Assembly (NCBI RefSeq): GCF_964204645.1
Contig: NC_134028.1
Location: forward strand, 12,319,001 to 12,383,000
DNA from: Tubulanus polymorphus
Lineage: Eukaryota > Nemertea > Palaeonemertea > Tubulaniformes > Tubulanidae
DNA length: 64,000 bases
Direction: 5' to 3'
Part shown: positions 1-11,463 of the stretch, piece after piece
Position numbering within the stretch: position 1 is the first letter of the stretch
Layout of the letters: each line of letters opens with the position of its first letter
Position numbers and translations under genes: made by a program
Notes under the pieces: model-generated
What the model was told of the DNA's origin: nothing
The model's database searches: none
The model's input: the letters and a program-made list of their open reading frames with translations, nothing else

Positions 1-314
1 CCAGTGACCAATGAAAATGTATCCGTTTTTTGTCTTTGTATTCTTGGGGAATTTAAAGGGCAAATGCTGTCAAAATTGAACTTTCTGTGATTTCTTAACC
101 GGAAGAAACATTAGTATATATATAACTAGCTAGCTAGAATTAGCCGTAATTTGTCATTTATTTATCCTTCACTCCGTGCGTATAGTTCAGATACAACCTG
201 CGGTGGCGCTATTTTTGATGTTATCTATGACAATCAACACAAGCACGTGTAATAATTGAACCGATAACAACTTAAATGAAAATCTATGATAAAGTTTATT
301 TCGTTGAAAGTAAT

Positions 315-360
315 AATTGCCCATGAGCCCAGAGATATAATTGCTCATGAGCCCAGAGAT
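315..360. repeat. Two-copy tandem repeat, 24-bp period
   Basis: The word CATGAGCCCAGAGAT occurs twice, 24 bp apart, with one base change in the preceding bases (TTGCCC against TTGCTC). It looks like a local slippage duplication with no visible function. Confidence 0.7.
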
Positions 361-1171
361 TTAGCACAGCCTTATGAAATGCAGAGATTAGATGATTCGA
401 CGAAGTTGAAAATATGTCAGTAAACGATATAGGGATGCAATTTTAAATGTACAAATAGATTCAATCCCGGTTAAAGGATTGATCGGTAGCAACTACATCG
501 GCGAATCAAGGAACCAATGACAGAGCTGCGATACCGCATCAATAATCTAAGACCTATTCACCACAACATCGCGTTTAAAGACAGGCTGCCTTTAGGTCCA
601 ATGGCAGCCGCAGCCGAAGAAATCAGACCAGTCTATCGACGCGACTCCGTAGCAGTTGCTACGCAATATGTCTCCAGTAATGCAGCTATCAATGAAATGG
701 ATTAACCCCCCAGCTCATCCACTCAATGATCTTTCAACCAATTCGCTGTCCATTCGACGTCAAGTCCTGCAGCATGAAAATATGCGAAAATCCATTTTCT
801 TACGAACACACTGCCACAGGAAAGGAATTTTCATCTTCTTTCGAGGGACAGTGGTTTCGTATAACTGAAACTCGTAACATAGTCGAATTCCAGACCGAAG
901 AATTACTTGTAAAACATCGTATGCGAACACAAAATTATGGTACGTGCATCACAAATGACCGAAATCCAGACGTTCAGGTAGGGCCATGTTTTAGTGGCTA
1001 TGCCGCACCCGTGTTTTAGATGATACTCAATGTTTGTATAAATGAATTACACAAACATTGAATACCGGTATTCAATATGGCGGACTCGGAATTTACCGGT
1101 TTAAAGAAACGTGAAAATCAATGTAGCAAACCGAAATGTTATTTTCACTTTATCCAATTGAAGGTATTACC

Positions 1172-1247
1172 GGATAACACCGGTACCCATTTAGGCAGAG
1201 ATGTAATGTGGATAACACCGGTACCCATTTAGGCAGAGATGTAATGT
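1172..1247. repeat. Two-copy perfect tandem repeat, 38-bp period
   Basis: A 38-bp unit beginning GGATAACACCGGTACCC is duplicated head to tail without mismatch, so the duplication is recent. It lies about 110 bp left of the hAT terminus at 1356, outside the element. Confidence 0.8.
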
Positions 1248-1355
1248 AATCATTGCATATCATTGACAGCTGCATATCATCATATCATTATTTACCATCA
1301 AAGAAGGCCATAGGCCTATGTACAGGCAGCCTCATTACATAAATGAATAAATGCA

Positions 1356-4300
1356 CAGTGTTCTCCACGGGCTGTTTTAGCAGGGCGGACCGCCCTGCTG
1401 AAATTATATGCCGCCATGCTAAAAACTCAGCGCCCTGCCTAATGTTTTTACCGACCTGCTTAAATTTTTTTCGTTGTCATATGCGTAATTTACGGGAAGC
1501 TAAATCACGATGTGTCTAAGTTGTGAAATCGGATGGTTGTGGAATGTTCTAGTTGGAACGTAGCCAACGTTTAAGATAAAGGCGGTCTCTAGAATGATTG
1601 GCAGCTCAATGTTTGGAACGCCTACTATCAGTATCTACGAGAGCGCGCGCGCCGCATATGGCACGTGCCACTCACTGATCGATAAAGTTTGTTGTAGCAT
1701 CTGTGGATCATCAATAAATGAATGTACAAATGAAGTTTATATATAAAGAGTTTTTTAGAAATAAATTTCGGTTCTGGTTTCGTTTTCGTTTGGATTAATG
1801 AAACCCACTTTTTGGTTTGTTGTTTATTTTATAGTCGCAACTACTATCTTTATGGGAGGCAAACTGAGATCACGTATGGCGTATCTGTTAACCAGATGTG
1901 CAACGTGGGGAAAAGTTTACTGAAAGAATTCTCTGACCCGCAACAATCACAGAATAACCATAGTAACGAAATAAAGTGTAGTTAATATTTATAACCGAAG
2001 TCTAGTTGTTTATCTGTTTAGTTGTACAGTCGCAGTGACACGGAATATATCTCGACCGTTTTTCGTGCAATTTCGTGTTCACTGACAAGATGAGCAATTT
2101 ATTTTCATTCGGTATTGTAAAAAAACGAAAATTGGTTGACACGGTCAGTCAAAATGAGGTCCCTATAGAAGCCTCAACATCCGTTGTAACATCTGAGCTA
2201 AAAACACATCATCGAAGCACAGATCAAAGGGTTTTGATCAAAATTGGTTGAAACGTTACACGTGGCTTCGGTACGACGACGTAGGTGAGTGTAATCAACT
2301 TTTACTTCATTCATTTTTTTCACCTGAACATTTTGTTTATATATATGAAGAATTCCACAGAGTCCATCACACCCCATCTTATCTCCCCAAGGCCATAGTT
2401 CATAGTTGTTAAACCGGAACACAGCATGGGTACCGTAGCACATATTTAATAGGCCTGATTCTTGATATATAATAATATAAAATTTCGATTAAAGTATCAA
2501 ATTGAAGATCAAAACAGGTTTTTGCAACAAGATCACAAGTTATTGCAAATTTCCGTACAGTATGGTTTTGCATACAAAATAATTTTCATACATTTGATTC
2601 AGATGACGGAATGTTTTGTAAATTATGTACGAGACATGGACAGCACTCAAAAAAGGAAAGCGTTTTTGGACCGCTATAACATGTACTTCAATTCGGGAAG
2701 ACAAAATCAAAGAACATGAGAAAACAGATTGCCATTCAGTGTCCGTAACTCTACAGCGCCAGAGAGAAGAATCGAAGAAGAAAGGGGGGTTAGAGGCGGC
2801 ATTTTCAAGCATGGCGACAGTTCAGGAAACTGCATTCATTGCAGCATTGCGATGCATGTACTGGCTGATTCGTCATGACATCGCACATACAACTACTTAC
2901 AAGTCCCTACTAACCCTTGTAAAAGATCTAGGCTGCACATACCTTGATGTGCTTGATGTGGAAACGAATGCTAGTTATACTTCTGAAAGGACAATGCAGG
3001 AAATAGTTTTCTGCTTAGGTAAAATCATCAATCATTCATCGCGTTTTAAATACATTTCAAGCATTTATGTACCCAAATTATTTTTTTTCAGGTCAGGCAA
3101 TACGGAATGATAGACTGGAAGCAATACGAAATTCTCCAGTTTATGCTGTATTGATTGATGAATCGTCAGACATAACAACAACGGAACAAATGCTTATTTA
3201 CATCAAGTATTTGGATGACAAAGGAGATCCAAATGTCACCTTTGTCGGCGCTGAAGAGGTAAGTCGTCAAAACAATAATGCATATAGTATTAATCCTCTG
3301 TTATCCAACTCAAAGCCATATCGATTAACATAGAAAATGTACCAATTTAATTAAGAAAAATAATTTATTTATAGATGCAGTCCGTGACAGCAGAGGCTAT
3401 CTTCGGCAAACTTCAGAATTTTCTAGAGGAAAGTGACCTCGATCTTCGAAAAGTCGCAGGATTTGGCAGCGACGGTGCAAGTGTTATGGTTGGCAGTCGT
3501 AATGGTGTTGCCACATTGATGAAACGCGTAAGTACCGTCACTTCAGCAAGACGGTATAATACGCATTTTACAATGTTTACAACTAATTTGGTTTTCCAGG
3601 CTTCCCCCATGGTTGTAAGCTGCCATTGTGTAGCACATCGACTGGCCCTAGCAATGGGAGATGCAGGGAAAAAAGTGCCATATATCAAGACATTCAATGA
3701 CACTCTGCGAATGATATTACTTCTACGAAAATTCAGCAATTAGAATGGCAGGACTCAAGAAAATACAAGTAAATAAGTTTATGTTTCATTATTCTGATCA
3801 TAATGACTATATATCAATAACTGTTTGAATAAACAATATAATGTAGAGCTTAAATTTCAGATTTTTTTACGTTGGGTTTCAGGAAAATATCAACGATCCT
3901 GTTCTTAAACCAAAGCGTGCACTAACAACTAGATGGCTTTCACATGAAAATGCGTGTGACACACTGCGCTGTATAATCGCCAGCGTAATAATTAGTCTTG
4001 AGAGGGAAGCAAGTGAGAGAAACAATGTAAAAGCCATTGGTTTATTGAAGCTTGTGTCTACATGGCGATTCGTTACCACGTTGCATGTGATGTGCGATAT
4101 CCTGCCTCAGTTAGCAATTCTCTCAAAACGGTTCCAGGTATCAAAGAATAATCAATAATCAATAAATTCTTCATATGATAAATGACTTTAATTATGTTCT
4201 TATTTTTGGAATTCAGAGTAAAAACCTTGACTTTAGTGAAATAGAAAGCTTCGTCGAAAGCACCGTAGAATATCTGAAAGTGCGATTAGTCGTTCCCGGA

Positions 4301-6053
4301 AAGTTTTTCAAAGAATCAGATGTTATTATAAATTCTATGCAGAATAGTGCTGATATCTCATTAAACATGAACAACTCAGACAAAGACAGCTACAAACGAA
4401 ATGTAAGTTATTTATTTTAGCCAATGAATTAACAAAGCGAAGTGTAATATAACAAATCCATTTTTATTTTAGGTCCACGATTCTTTCATCGAGGCTCTCA
4501 TACAAAATATCAACGAGCGGTTTCCTAACACCGGTGTGATGCAGGCATTTTCAGTTTTTCAAGTTGATGAAACCTTCCCGAAAACGCTAGCCGATGCTGA
4601 AATAAATGAACATGGAGTTGACAAAATAGATGTTAGTGAATTAGCATTTTGAGCTACTGCTCATTTTATAATTATGTTTCATAATCACATTTTGTTCTCA
4701 TTGCAGATCTTAATTGATCATTATTCTGAAGGTTTGGGTTTGTCCAGGGACCAGACATTAGCCGAATGGTCGTCATGTCGCACTTTCATGATTAGGGAAC
4801 CCAACAGATACTGTTCAACTGCTGCAACCCTTAAGAATTTTAGTAAATCGAATGCTTATCCTAACCTCGCCAAACTAGCGGGCGCAGGCTTAGTGATTCC
4901 TGTTTCAACTGCCAGTAAATATTTTTTGATTAGACCTCGGAATGAATAAATTAACATGTGAATTTTAAATTATTTTCGTCTCCTTTTAGACTGTGAGCGC
5001 GGGTTCAGCAAATTAAACGAATTAAGACAAGATTAAGGAATAGACTGTCCCAAAAAACATTAAACGCTTTAATGATGGCATCTATTGAGGGACCAGATGT
5101 TGGGGAATTCCCATATGTTTAGGCAGCAAAACTTTGGAATCAAATCAGAAATCGGAAAATTCAATTAGATTTTGATAAAATACTTACTACATGTACTTCA
5201 GTAGATTCAGAATCCACCAGTGAAGATGAAGCTTAAATGACTGTGAAATAATTGAAAGATATGTTTGCTCGTTTGACTTAATAAAATCTATGTGACACAA
5301 GTTAGACTGGTACCAGTCTCCATCTTGACAGGCAACCAGTCTAGTGACACGGTGTAACCTTTTCAATAAACGTAAGTTTTTGTTGACTGCTAACCATTGA
5401 TATTGTGTCATTTATATCTAGTAGGATTTTCTTTGATCTGAGATTTATCAGTAAAGGTAACACATCAAAAAAGTGATATGTAGCGATATAGTCAGCCTCA
5501 GCGTGAGTGTGATAATGTATTCATATCCCTGGCCAAAAGCCAAGTACCTGGTTTCCTGGAAAACTAAAACTAGGCCACGTGTTGAGGCATGTTCTTCACA
5601 CTACACGCCGCGCTGCCTCGGTGCTGTTGCTTGAAAAGTATGTCCTATTTGATTTCATCAAAATAGTTTTTACACTTAGAAATTGTCGCGCTTTTCTTTC
5701 TAAAAAATTGCATGTAAGTTTTTGTTCATGCATTCATTCTCTCCGGTGCGTAGGTCGTCGTCAGTTTCTCTAAAAATAGACAACATCATAGTAACTGAGC
5801 CACTCGCCCAGTCTTTCGTCGGTAGATTTATTGTGATATTTTTGGCGTCCAGCATTAAAATCATCTGTGACTTTTCACGAAATTCCAGTGTGGTTTTCTG
5901 TCTCAGACACTATGAGGGGGCGTTAAATTAAAAAATTTTCTTGGGGGAGGACCCACAAACCCCCCGCATTGGCTTCGCACCTTCGGTGCTCGCCAGAGAG
6001 GATAATATTGAATACTCCCGCCCTGCTATAAATTTTTCCTGTGGAGAACACTG
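1356..6053 (+). mobile_element. hAT DNA transposon 1, full length but decayed
   Basis: The left end starts CAGTGTTCTCCACGGG and the right end is its inverted partner, ending CCTGTGGAGAACACTG. Both tips carry a GCAGGGCGG/CCGCCCTGC block within about 35 bp, so the terminal inverted repeats are clear. The 5 bp ATGCA directly abut both ends (1351-1355 and 6054-6058), a shorter target duplication than the 8 bp usual for hAT. The element is 4.7 kb and carries a spliced transposase on the plus strand. I see nothing recognisable between the transposase stop (5236) and the right end. Confidence 0.8.
2090..5236 (+). pseudogene. hAT transposase (ZNF862-like), multi-exon, decayed
   Basis: A hAT-family transposase would bind the element's ends and cut and paste it; this copy is broken. 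Exons read from splice signals: 2090-2284, 2603-about 3017, 3092-3258, 3375-3527, 3600-3768, 3883-4137, 4217-4402, 4473-about 4631, 4707-about 4925 and 4990-5236. Most have GTAAGT-like donors and pyrimidine-rich acceptors. The protein begins MSNLFSFGIVKKRKL, a basic nuclear-type N-terminus, followed by a TTF/BED-like zinc finger (FCKLC, then TDCH), the DDE-like core (VLIDESSDITTTEQ; GFGSDGASVMVG; CHCVAHRLALA), and the C-terminal dimerisation region (CERGFSKLN). Breaks include a slip in the A-run at 2649-2654, shifts near 3715 and 5010, and a stop near 5120. The several introns are unusual for a mobile transposase and match the ZNF862-like hAT group. Exon ends marked 'about' are uncertain. Confidence 0.72.
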
Positions 6054-6882
6054 ATGCACGTTACACCGTCATACAACTCGGCGATAATTTCGGTCTAACT
6101 GTAACAAGAGGCCCATAGGCCTTGTACCTTCATGACACAGTGGAAGAAGAATGATTCAGTATTCAAAGTTTTACAGAAAGATTTACATCGTAACGATGTA
6201 ACAAGTTTTAAAATGGTTAAGATGGTATAGGCTATGTGGCGATAATTTTCATTTTCTGTTAATATATCCTTACATGAAAAGACAAGCCCATTTTAGCTGC
6301 CCTGCAAAGATCACACTACATGAAAAAATGCATCAAGAATTGGTGTAGGTATCGAGCTGAGAAGAAATCCAAGATGGATGGCAATCCTGGTGGCCATACT
6401 TGAACTCAATTTTCAATAAGGGATGAGACATTTCAACTACCAAAATTCTTACTCCTAGTATCATGAAAATGCATCAAGAATTGCAGGCTGTTTTGTGCTA
6501 GAAATTCGAGATGGCTAACCTGGCAGCCATATTTTAAAGCGGATGACCTCCATATACAAAAGGCATGGACAGCTTACCTACCCTGATCCTCACACCAAAT
6601 TTTGTCGAAATCCATCAAGAATTGCGGGCTGCAATCATGCAAACAAGAAATTCGAGATGACCACCCAAATGCCAGCCATATTTGATCACCAATGACATTT
6701 TCTACAATAGGGGTGGACATCTCGCCAGACCCAATCTTCAAGCTTATTTTTAATAAGATTCATCGCAAATTACAGGCGAATTACTGTGTCGAATTCAATT
6801 CAATTCCAGAGGGCCTGGCTTAGGCCTATGCAATTTACACGACTAAATGCCGACATGCTGGTTATAGCTCTCTCATGTCATA

Positions 6883-7254
6883 GGACGGCCATCTTGAATC
6901 AAATCGACCCACTTTTTCTCATGTTGATGGGCCATTGGTAGATTCAAATATAAACTAAAGATCAAGGTAATTGATCAGTGTCTTTTGAAAATTTCCTCGA
7001 AAACTTCGAAAATGCATAAAAAGTGCTGATTTTGGCGAACAACAATGGCTGCCAGTCGGCCATCTTGATTCTGATAGGACCACTTTTTGGGCTGAAGATG
7101 TGTCTAGGGTAGATACATGTATAAACCAAATATCAAGACATTACCTTGAAGCATCTTCAAAACTTCCCAAAATAACTGGATTCCGTCTACGGACGGACAG
7201 ACGAAAAGTGAACGCAATAGCCCGCTGGGACTAAAGTCCCAAGTGGGCTAAAAA
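6883..7254. repeat. Dispersed repeat copy with 3' hairpin
   Basis: This block is clearly homologous to 14,019-14,312: shared phrases include ACGGCCATCTTGA, CAATGGCTGCCAGTCGGCC and GCTGAAGATGTGTCT. It ends in a near-perfect hairpin at 7219-7249, with arms around GGGACT..AGTCCC and flanking GCCC/GGGC. A homopolymer-poor body with a hairpin 3' end suggests a non-autonomous element, class unknown. Confidence 0.65.
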
Positions 7255-7348
7255 TACTATGAGCAGTACCAAGTAAAAAACAACTAGGAGTCCAGGGACA
7301 CCTTGCCCACGTGGTTTCAAATGCTCAACAATCTCACAATTTCAATAT

Positions 7349-7647
7349 TCAACGCCCTCTGGTGACCATATACAAAAACCAATGACCTTGTAACTCAATA
7401 CAATCATAAAACATGTCAGCAGCTACGATTTTGTAATTGATTGTGATAACAAAAATTGTCTCGTTACCAATTTAATATGGAAATACTAAGTTATTGCTAA
7501 GCCCCCTGGTGACCATATTCAAAACCCAACGACCTTTTTACTCACCATATTCACAGAACATGTCTTGAACTACAACTTTGCAATTGATCATGGTAACAAA
7601 ATATGCCTAGGTACCAATATAATAAGGAAATACCAGGTTATTCTACT
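7349..7647. repeat. Tandem dispersed-repeat units, about 150 bp each
   Basis: Two diverged units (7349-about 7500 and 7501-7647) each open with GCCC(T/C)CTGGTGACCATAT and contain TGCAATTGATYRTGGTAACAAA-like text. A third unit starts at 13,809, on the other side of hAT element 2, so the transposon split this array. Confidence 0.7.
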
Positions 7648-10545
7648 CAGACCTGCCTACCCAGAATTTTTGCTGCCAGTAGTTTCAGTAGTAATAGGGC
7701 CAGTCAGAGAGTAGTTTTTTGCCATTTTTCCTAGATCGTATTCAGACTCTTCTAAGAGTAATTTTGACTTCTGCTTTTCTGTCAAAATCGTAGTTTTCAC
7801 TTCCTCAGAGTACTTTTAAAATGTCTACATTGTCACAGAATAATAAATGAAGTAAAACAATCTTCTAATCATAAGTTTTTCTTTTATTCTAATCTAAACT
7901 GTTATGAAGTGATCATATAAATGCAAAAATAAGGAACACATTTTTTCATTAAACTAAACTAACCAGAATCTTATTGAGATTGACACCAACAGTTATCTCT
8001 AATGTAGTTAATTTTTCAAAGAATGAGAGTATGCATGCTTTAATTCATCAAGATGACTATCTGTGCAAGCAATTTCACTTGGATTGGATTTCAACACTAA
8101 CAATGCTTCAAGCATTTTGTCTTCCAAACAAAATCTCTGATCAGTACGATTTTTTCTCACACATGAGAAAATCTGTTCACAATGTGCACTTGAATGAGGT
8201 ATGCTCAGAATGCTGCACATTACAGAACTCAAATTCTTGAATAAGCCCTATCAAACTCTTCAACTGCGCCAATTTGTGACCACACACTATCTAATCTCGG
8301 CTTTCTAGATACATTTATCGTCGCAATAAGCTCACCATCATGAACATATTCATTAAATTGTTTAGTGACTTAGTCTTTCAGTCTATCATTACAAACAATT
8401 TCATACATTTCAAGGTAAGAAAACAAGTCTTCTGATTTCACCGACTTTCTGAAGGGCTGGATTTTTGGCATACAGTTGAAGCATGCATGTTGCTAGTTCT
8501 GAATAAATGTCATCTTCATATAATCCAACCTTTTGCCACACTTTCTCAATTCTAGAATTGGTCAATTCTTTTGTAAGATGGCGGAAATCAGTTACTTGGT
8601 ACAAACAAAATTCCTCCAGAATAGTTTCTTTGGCAACACCATGTGGTATGATACACGGAAACCTATCTATAAAGAATTCAAGATGACTTTGAGGAACACT
8701 TTCTTCCAACGATATGTCAGCAACCTCACAGCAGTGAAGCAACTTATCAGATACAGGGAGTTTATCCAACATATAGTCCAGCAGACTTGTATAGTATTTG
8801 ACTATGTTGGCGTAGAACTCCGTGATCCTTGTGTCCTTCAAATAGTTTTTGTCTTTATCTTTGATAAATGACTGTGCATCATCACCTATCATGATCAAAT
8901 GATTTGGCTTTCTGTTGTAATTCAACTTATACTGAACCTTATCAAAAGTAAATCCTACCAGTGCAGACGGTTTTAAAAATCGTTGTTGGATTTTTCCAAT
9001 TAAGGCTTTGATAGACCTCCCTCAAGAGATGAATTTTTGGTTCCTGGGACTTCAAATTTAGTAGTATGTCATCAAAGACATGTACTGCGTAATTAAGAAA
9101 AAGGCAATACAACTTATTAGTAGGCGACCTGAAGAATTCACAGAGTGATTGGCTCTTTGCTTTAGCATAAGCTTGGTTACGTCTATTATCAACAGCTTTT
9201 GAAGCTTTTTCTTGGTTGAAAAACTTTTTCAAAGGTTCCCAATTGTAAATCAACCTTTCAATGCACCTGAAAAGTATATGTAACACATAACGATTATCTT
9301 TAAATATTGAATTACAACTTTTTACCTAGAAATAGATAAATCTTAATTTACCATTTAAACTAACAGTTATATATATAGTTACATAATCACTTTCCAATGC
9401 TTAGCCACCTTGTTTGACCATGTTCAAGAACAGGTTTTGGTGCAAGTCCACATTCTGTAGTAAGAGATGCAAGTTCCGACTGCCTTTTATCACTCTTTTT
9501 CAAATAATTAAAGACATCAACTAATATATCATCAATACCAGGTAGGTGTGCATTAGCAGCTTTCCGTGCTGCAATATGGACCAAATGCAACACACAGCCT
9601 GACAGGTAAATATCAGGATTTTTCTTCTTGGCTAAAGCAAACCAAACCATTCTTATCGCCCACATTCACATTCGTATTGTCTAATCCCAATGCAAGACAG
9701 TTTTCCCACTTAATGTTGTTTCTACTGAGCTCACTGTCTAAAAGTTTAAAAATATTTTCACCTGAAATTAAACCGAAAGTAAGTATATAGTTAGGTTAGT
9801 TTAACATCTATTTCATGAAGATGAATCAATGTATTTCCCTATTCAAAACAAATTCAGAAACAAAACTTACCAGTTGATCTGCCATCAATAGTTGGTACAG
9901 ATGGGAGCTCCGAATCCACATTCTTCGTTATACCATTAAACAGCCTAACAACAATGGGTTACTGCTTTCCATGGTTGTCATCATTGCTACCATCAGTTGA
10001 TAGTGTAAATGGTTGTGTTCTTAGTCGTCTGATAATTGACTGCTGAACTACTATTGCTGATTTTTTCATGACGACCGTGTTTTTACTACGTCCACAGCTG
10101 TAACCTGAAATGGGTAATCTTATAATTGAAATAACAAATAAATTCGAAAGTGGAATAAAAATTGAGTGGAAGACCAGTGTAAAATAGAATGTCAACTCCC
10201 ACACCCTCCCAGTGTGACATAAGGCCAAAAAAAAATATAAGAACCTTCACCAACAAGTAAATAAATTGCCCATGGGCAAAGTGTGGTTTACCTTGAAAGC
10301 TAGAGGTTGTTTGGAGTAAGGGCATTGCTTGAAAAATCTTTTTAATTCGTGACTTCAAAGATCCACAGTTTATATTGTATTTTATCTTTCCTAAAGAATT
10401 ATTTTGTAGTCAAATAAGACCAAAGATATACATTTGTTTGCGGTCCACGTCTAAAAGTTTGTAGGGTACAGGTAGGCACGGCAGGGAAACTATTTTATAT
10501 TTTCAAAAAAATATGTTTAATATGATATGAAAAAATATTCAAATA

Positions 10546-11115
10546 AGGCCATCCCAAAATAATTGTCTGTTTGCTGCAACACCGACTCAACTTTTCAGGA
10601 TGAGTCGGTAGGTAGGTAGAATTTTTTTTTTGCAAAATTTTTGGGCAAAAAAAAAACAAATTTTTCACCTTTGGGCTTTTTTACATGGAAACAATATCGC
10701 AAAAAATCATCTACGTTGCGCACAGGAAATTTGTCTAATAGCGTAGATTTCAAGAATTATTCTAAAATTATAACTTCGTCCAGAGCGTCATCTCTGTCTT
10801 AAAAATGAAACGGTACATTGAATATGTGCGCGCTTTCACGTTACCAGCTATTCAGTCACTTTAGTCACTATTAGAATGAATGGCAGCTTATTGGAACACT
10901 GCCAGTTTCCTGGAAACTTAAACTAGGCCACATGTCAAGGCATGTTTTCACACCATGCACACTAGAATTCAAACATACGTAGCTCATAGTCGGTCGGCTG
11001 TTTTTATCAAAAATAAAATTTATTTCAATGAATCCTAGAAAAAAGTTTTCACTCGGTACCTCTGAAGTCAGGTTGGTCGGGTTACGGCAAACAGACCATT
11101 ATTTTGGGATGGCCT
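10546..11115. mobile_element. MITE-like element nested in the hAT-2 first intron
   Basis: Terminal inverted repeats of about 29 bp begin AGGCCATCCCAAAATAAT and match with a single difference at the other end (ATTATTTTGGGATGGCCT). Total length is 570 bp with no coding capacity. It sits between hAT-2 exons 1 and 2. I could not define a convincing target duplication, so the superfamily is unassigned. Confidence 0.7.
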
Positions 11116-11440
11116 AAAATTCATCACATATCAGAGGGTGGCTGAATATTGGGTCTTGGAAACCTCTTCCAATGTTGGCCACGGAAGCTAAAATATCGGT
11201 GGTACAGAAGAAATCGGCTATTAGATCGTTTTAAGTCCTGGAATTTACCACTACAATATTCAGACCTCGACAGACCTTTTAGTTTGCTGCTTAGTATTTT
11301 CAGGTCACAAGAAATTACAATTTATTACAAATTCTATCGAACAGAAAACACAGCGCTCATCTTCTGCTATGATTATTCAGCCTATTTTCATATCAAACGT
11401 TCACGCGTTACAGCATCACCGTAGTGTACTGTACGAGCTT

Positions 11441-11463
11441 GTGTGTGTGTGTGTGTGTGTGTG
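11441..11463. repeat. (GT)n microsatellite
   Basis: About eleven GT dinucleotides in a row, inside the long first intron of hAT element 2. Confidence 0.9.

Larger units (their letters stand above)
1..1355. other. Host intergenic DNA, no gene recognised
   Basis: Moderate-composition host sequence. Three short open frames lie between 517 and 1019, but none shows a family I recognise, a convincing start context or splice partners. The stretch holds two short tandem duplications (listed separately) and ends at the left terminus of a hAT transposon. Confidence 0.5.
6054..7647. other. Repeat-derived intergenic DNA
   Basis: No gene recognised. The stretch is made of dispersed-repeat copies: phrases such as GGCCATCTTGA, CATCAAGAATTG and CTGGTGACCATAT recur within it and again at 13,803-14,312. 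It ends where hAT element 2 has inserted. Confidence 0.6.

Noticed and set aside
517-1019. Three overlapping short frames as a gene
   Set aside because: No splice pattern, homology or start context; lengths are within chance for this composition.
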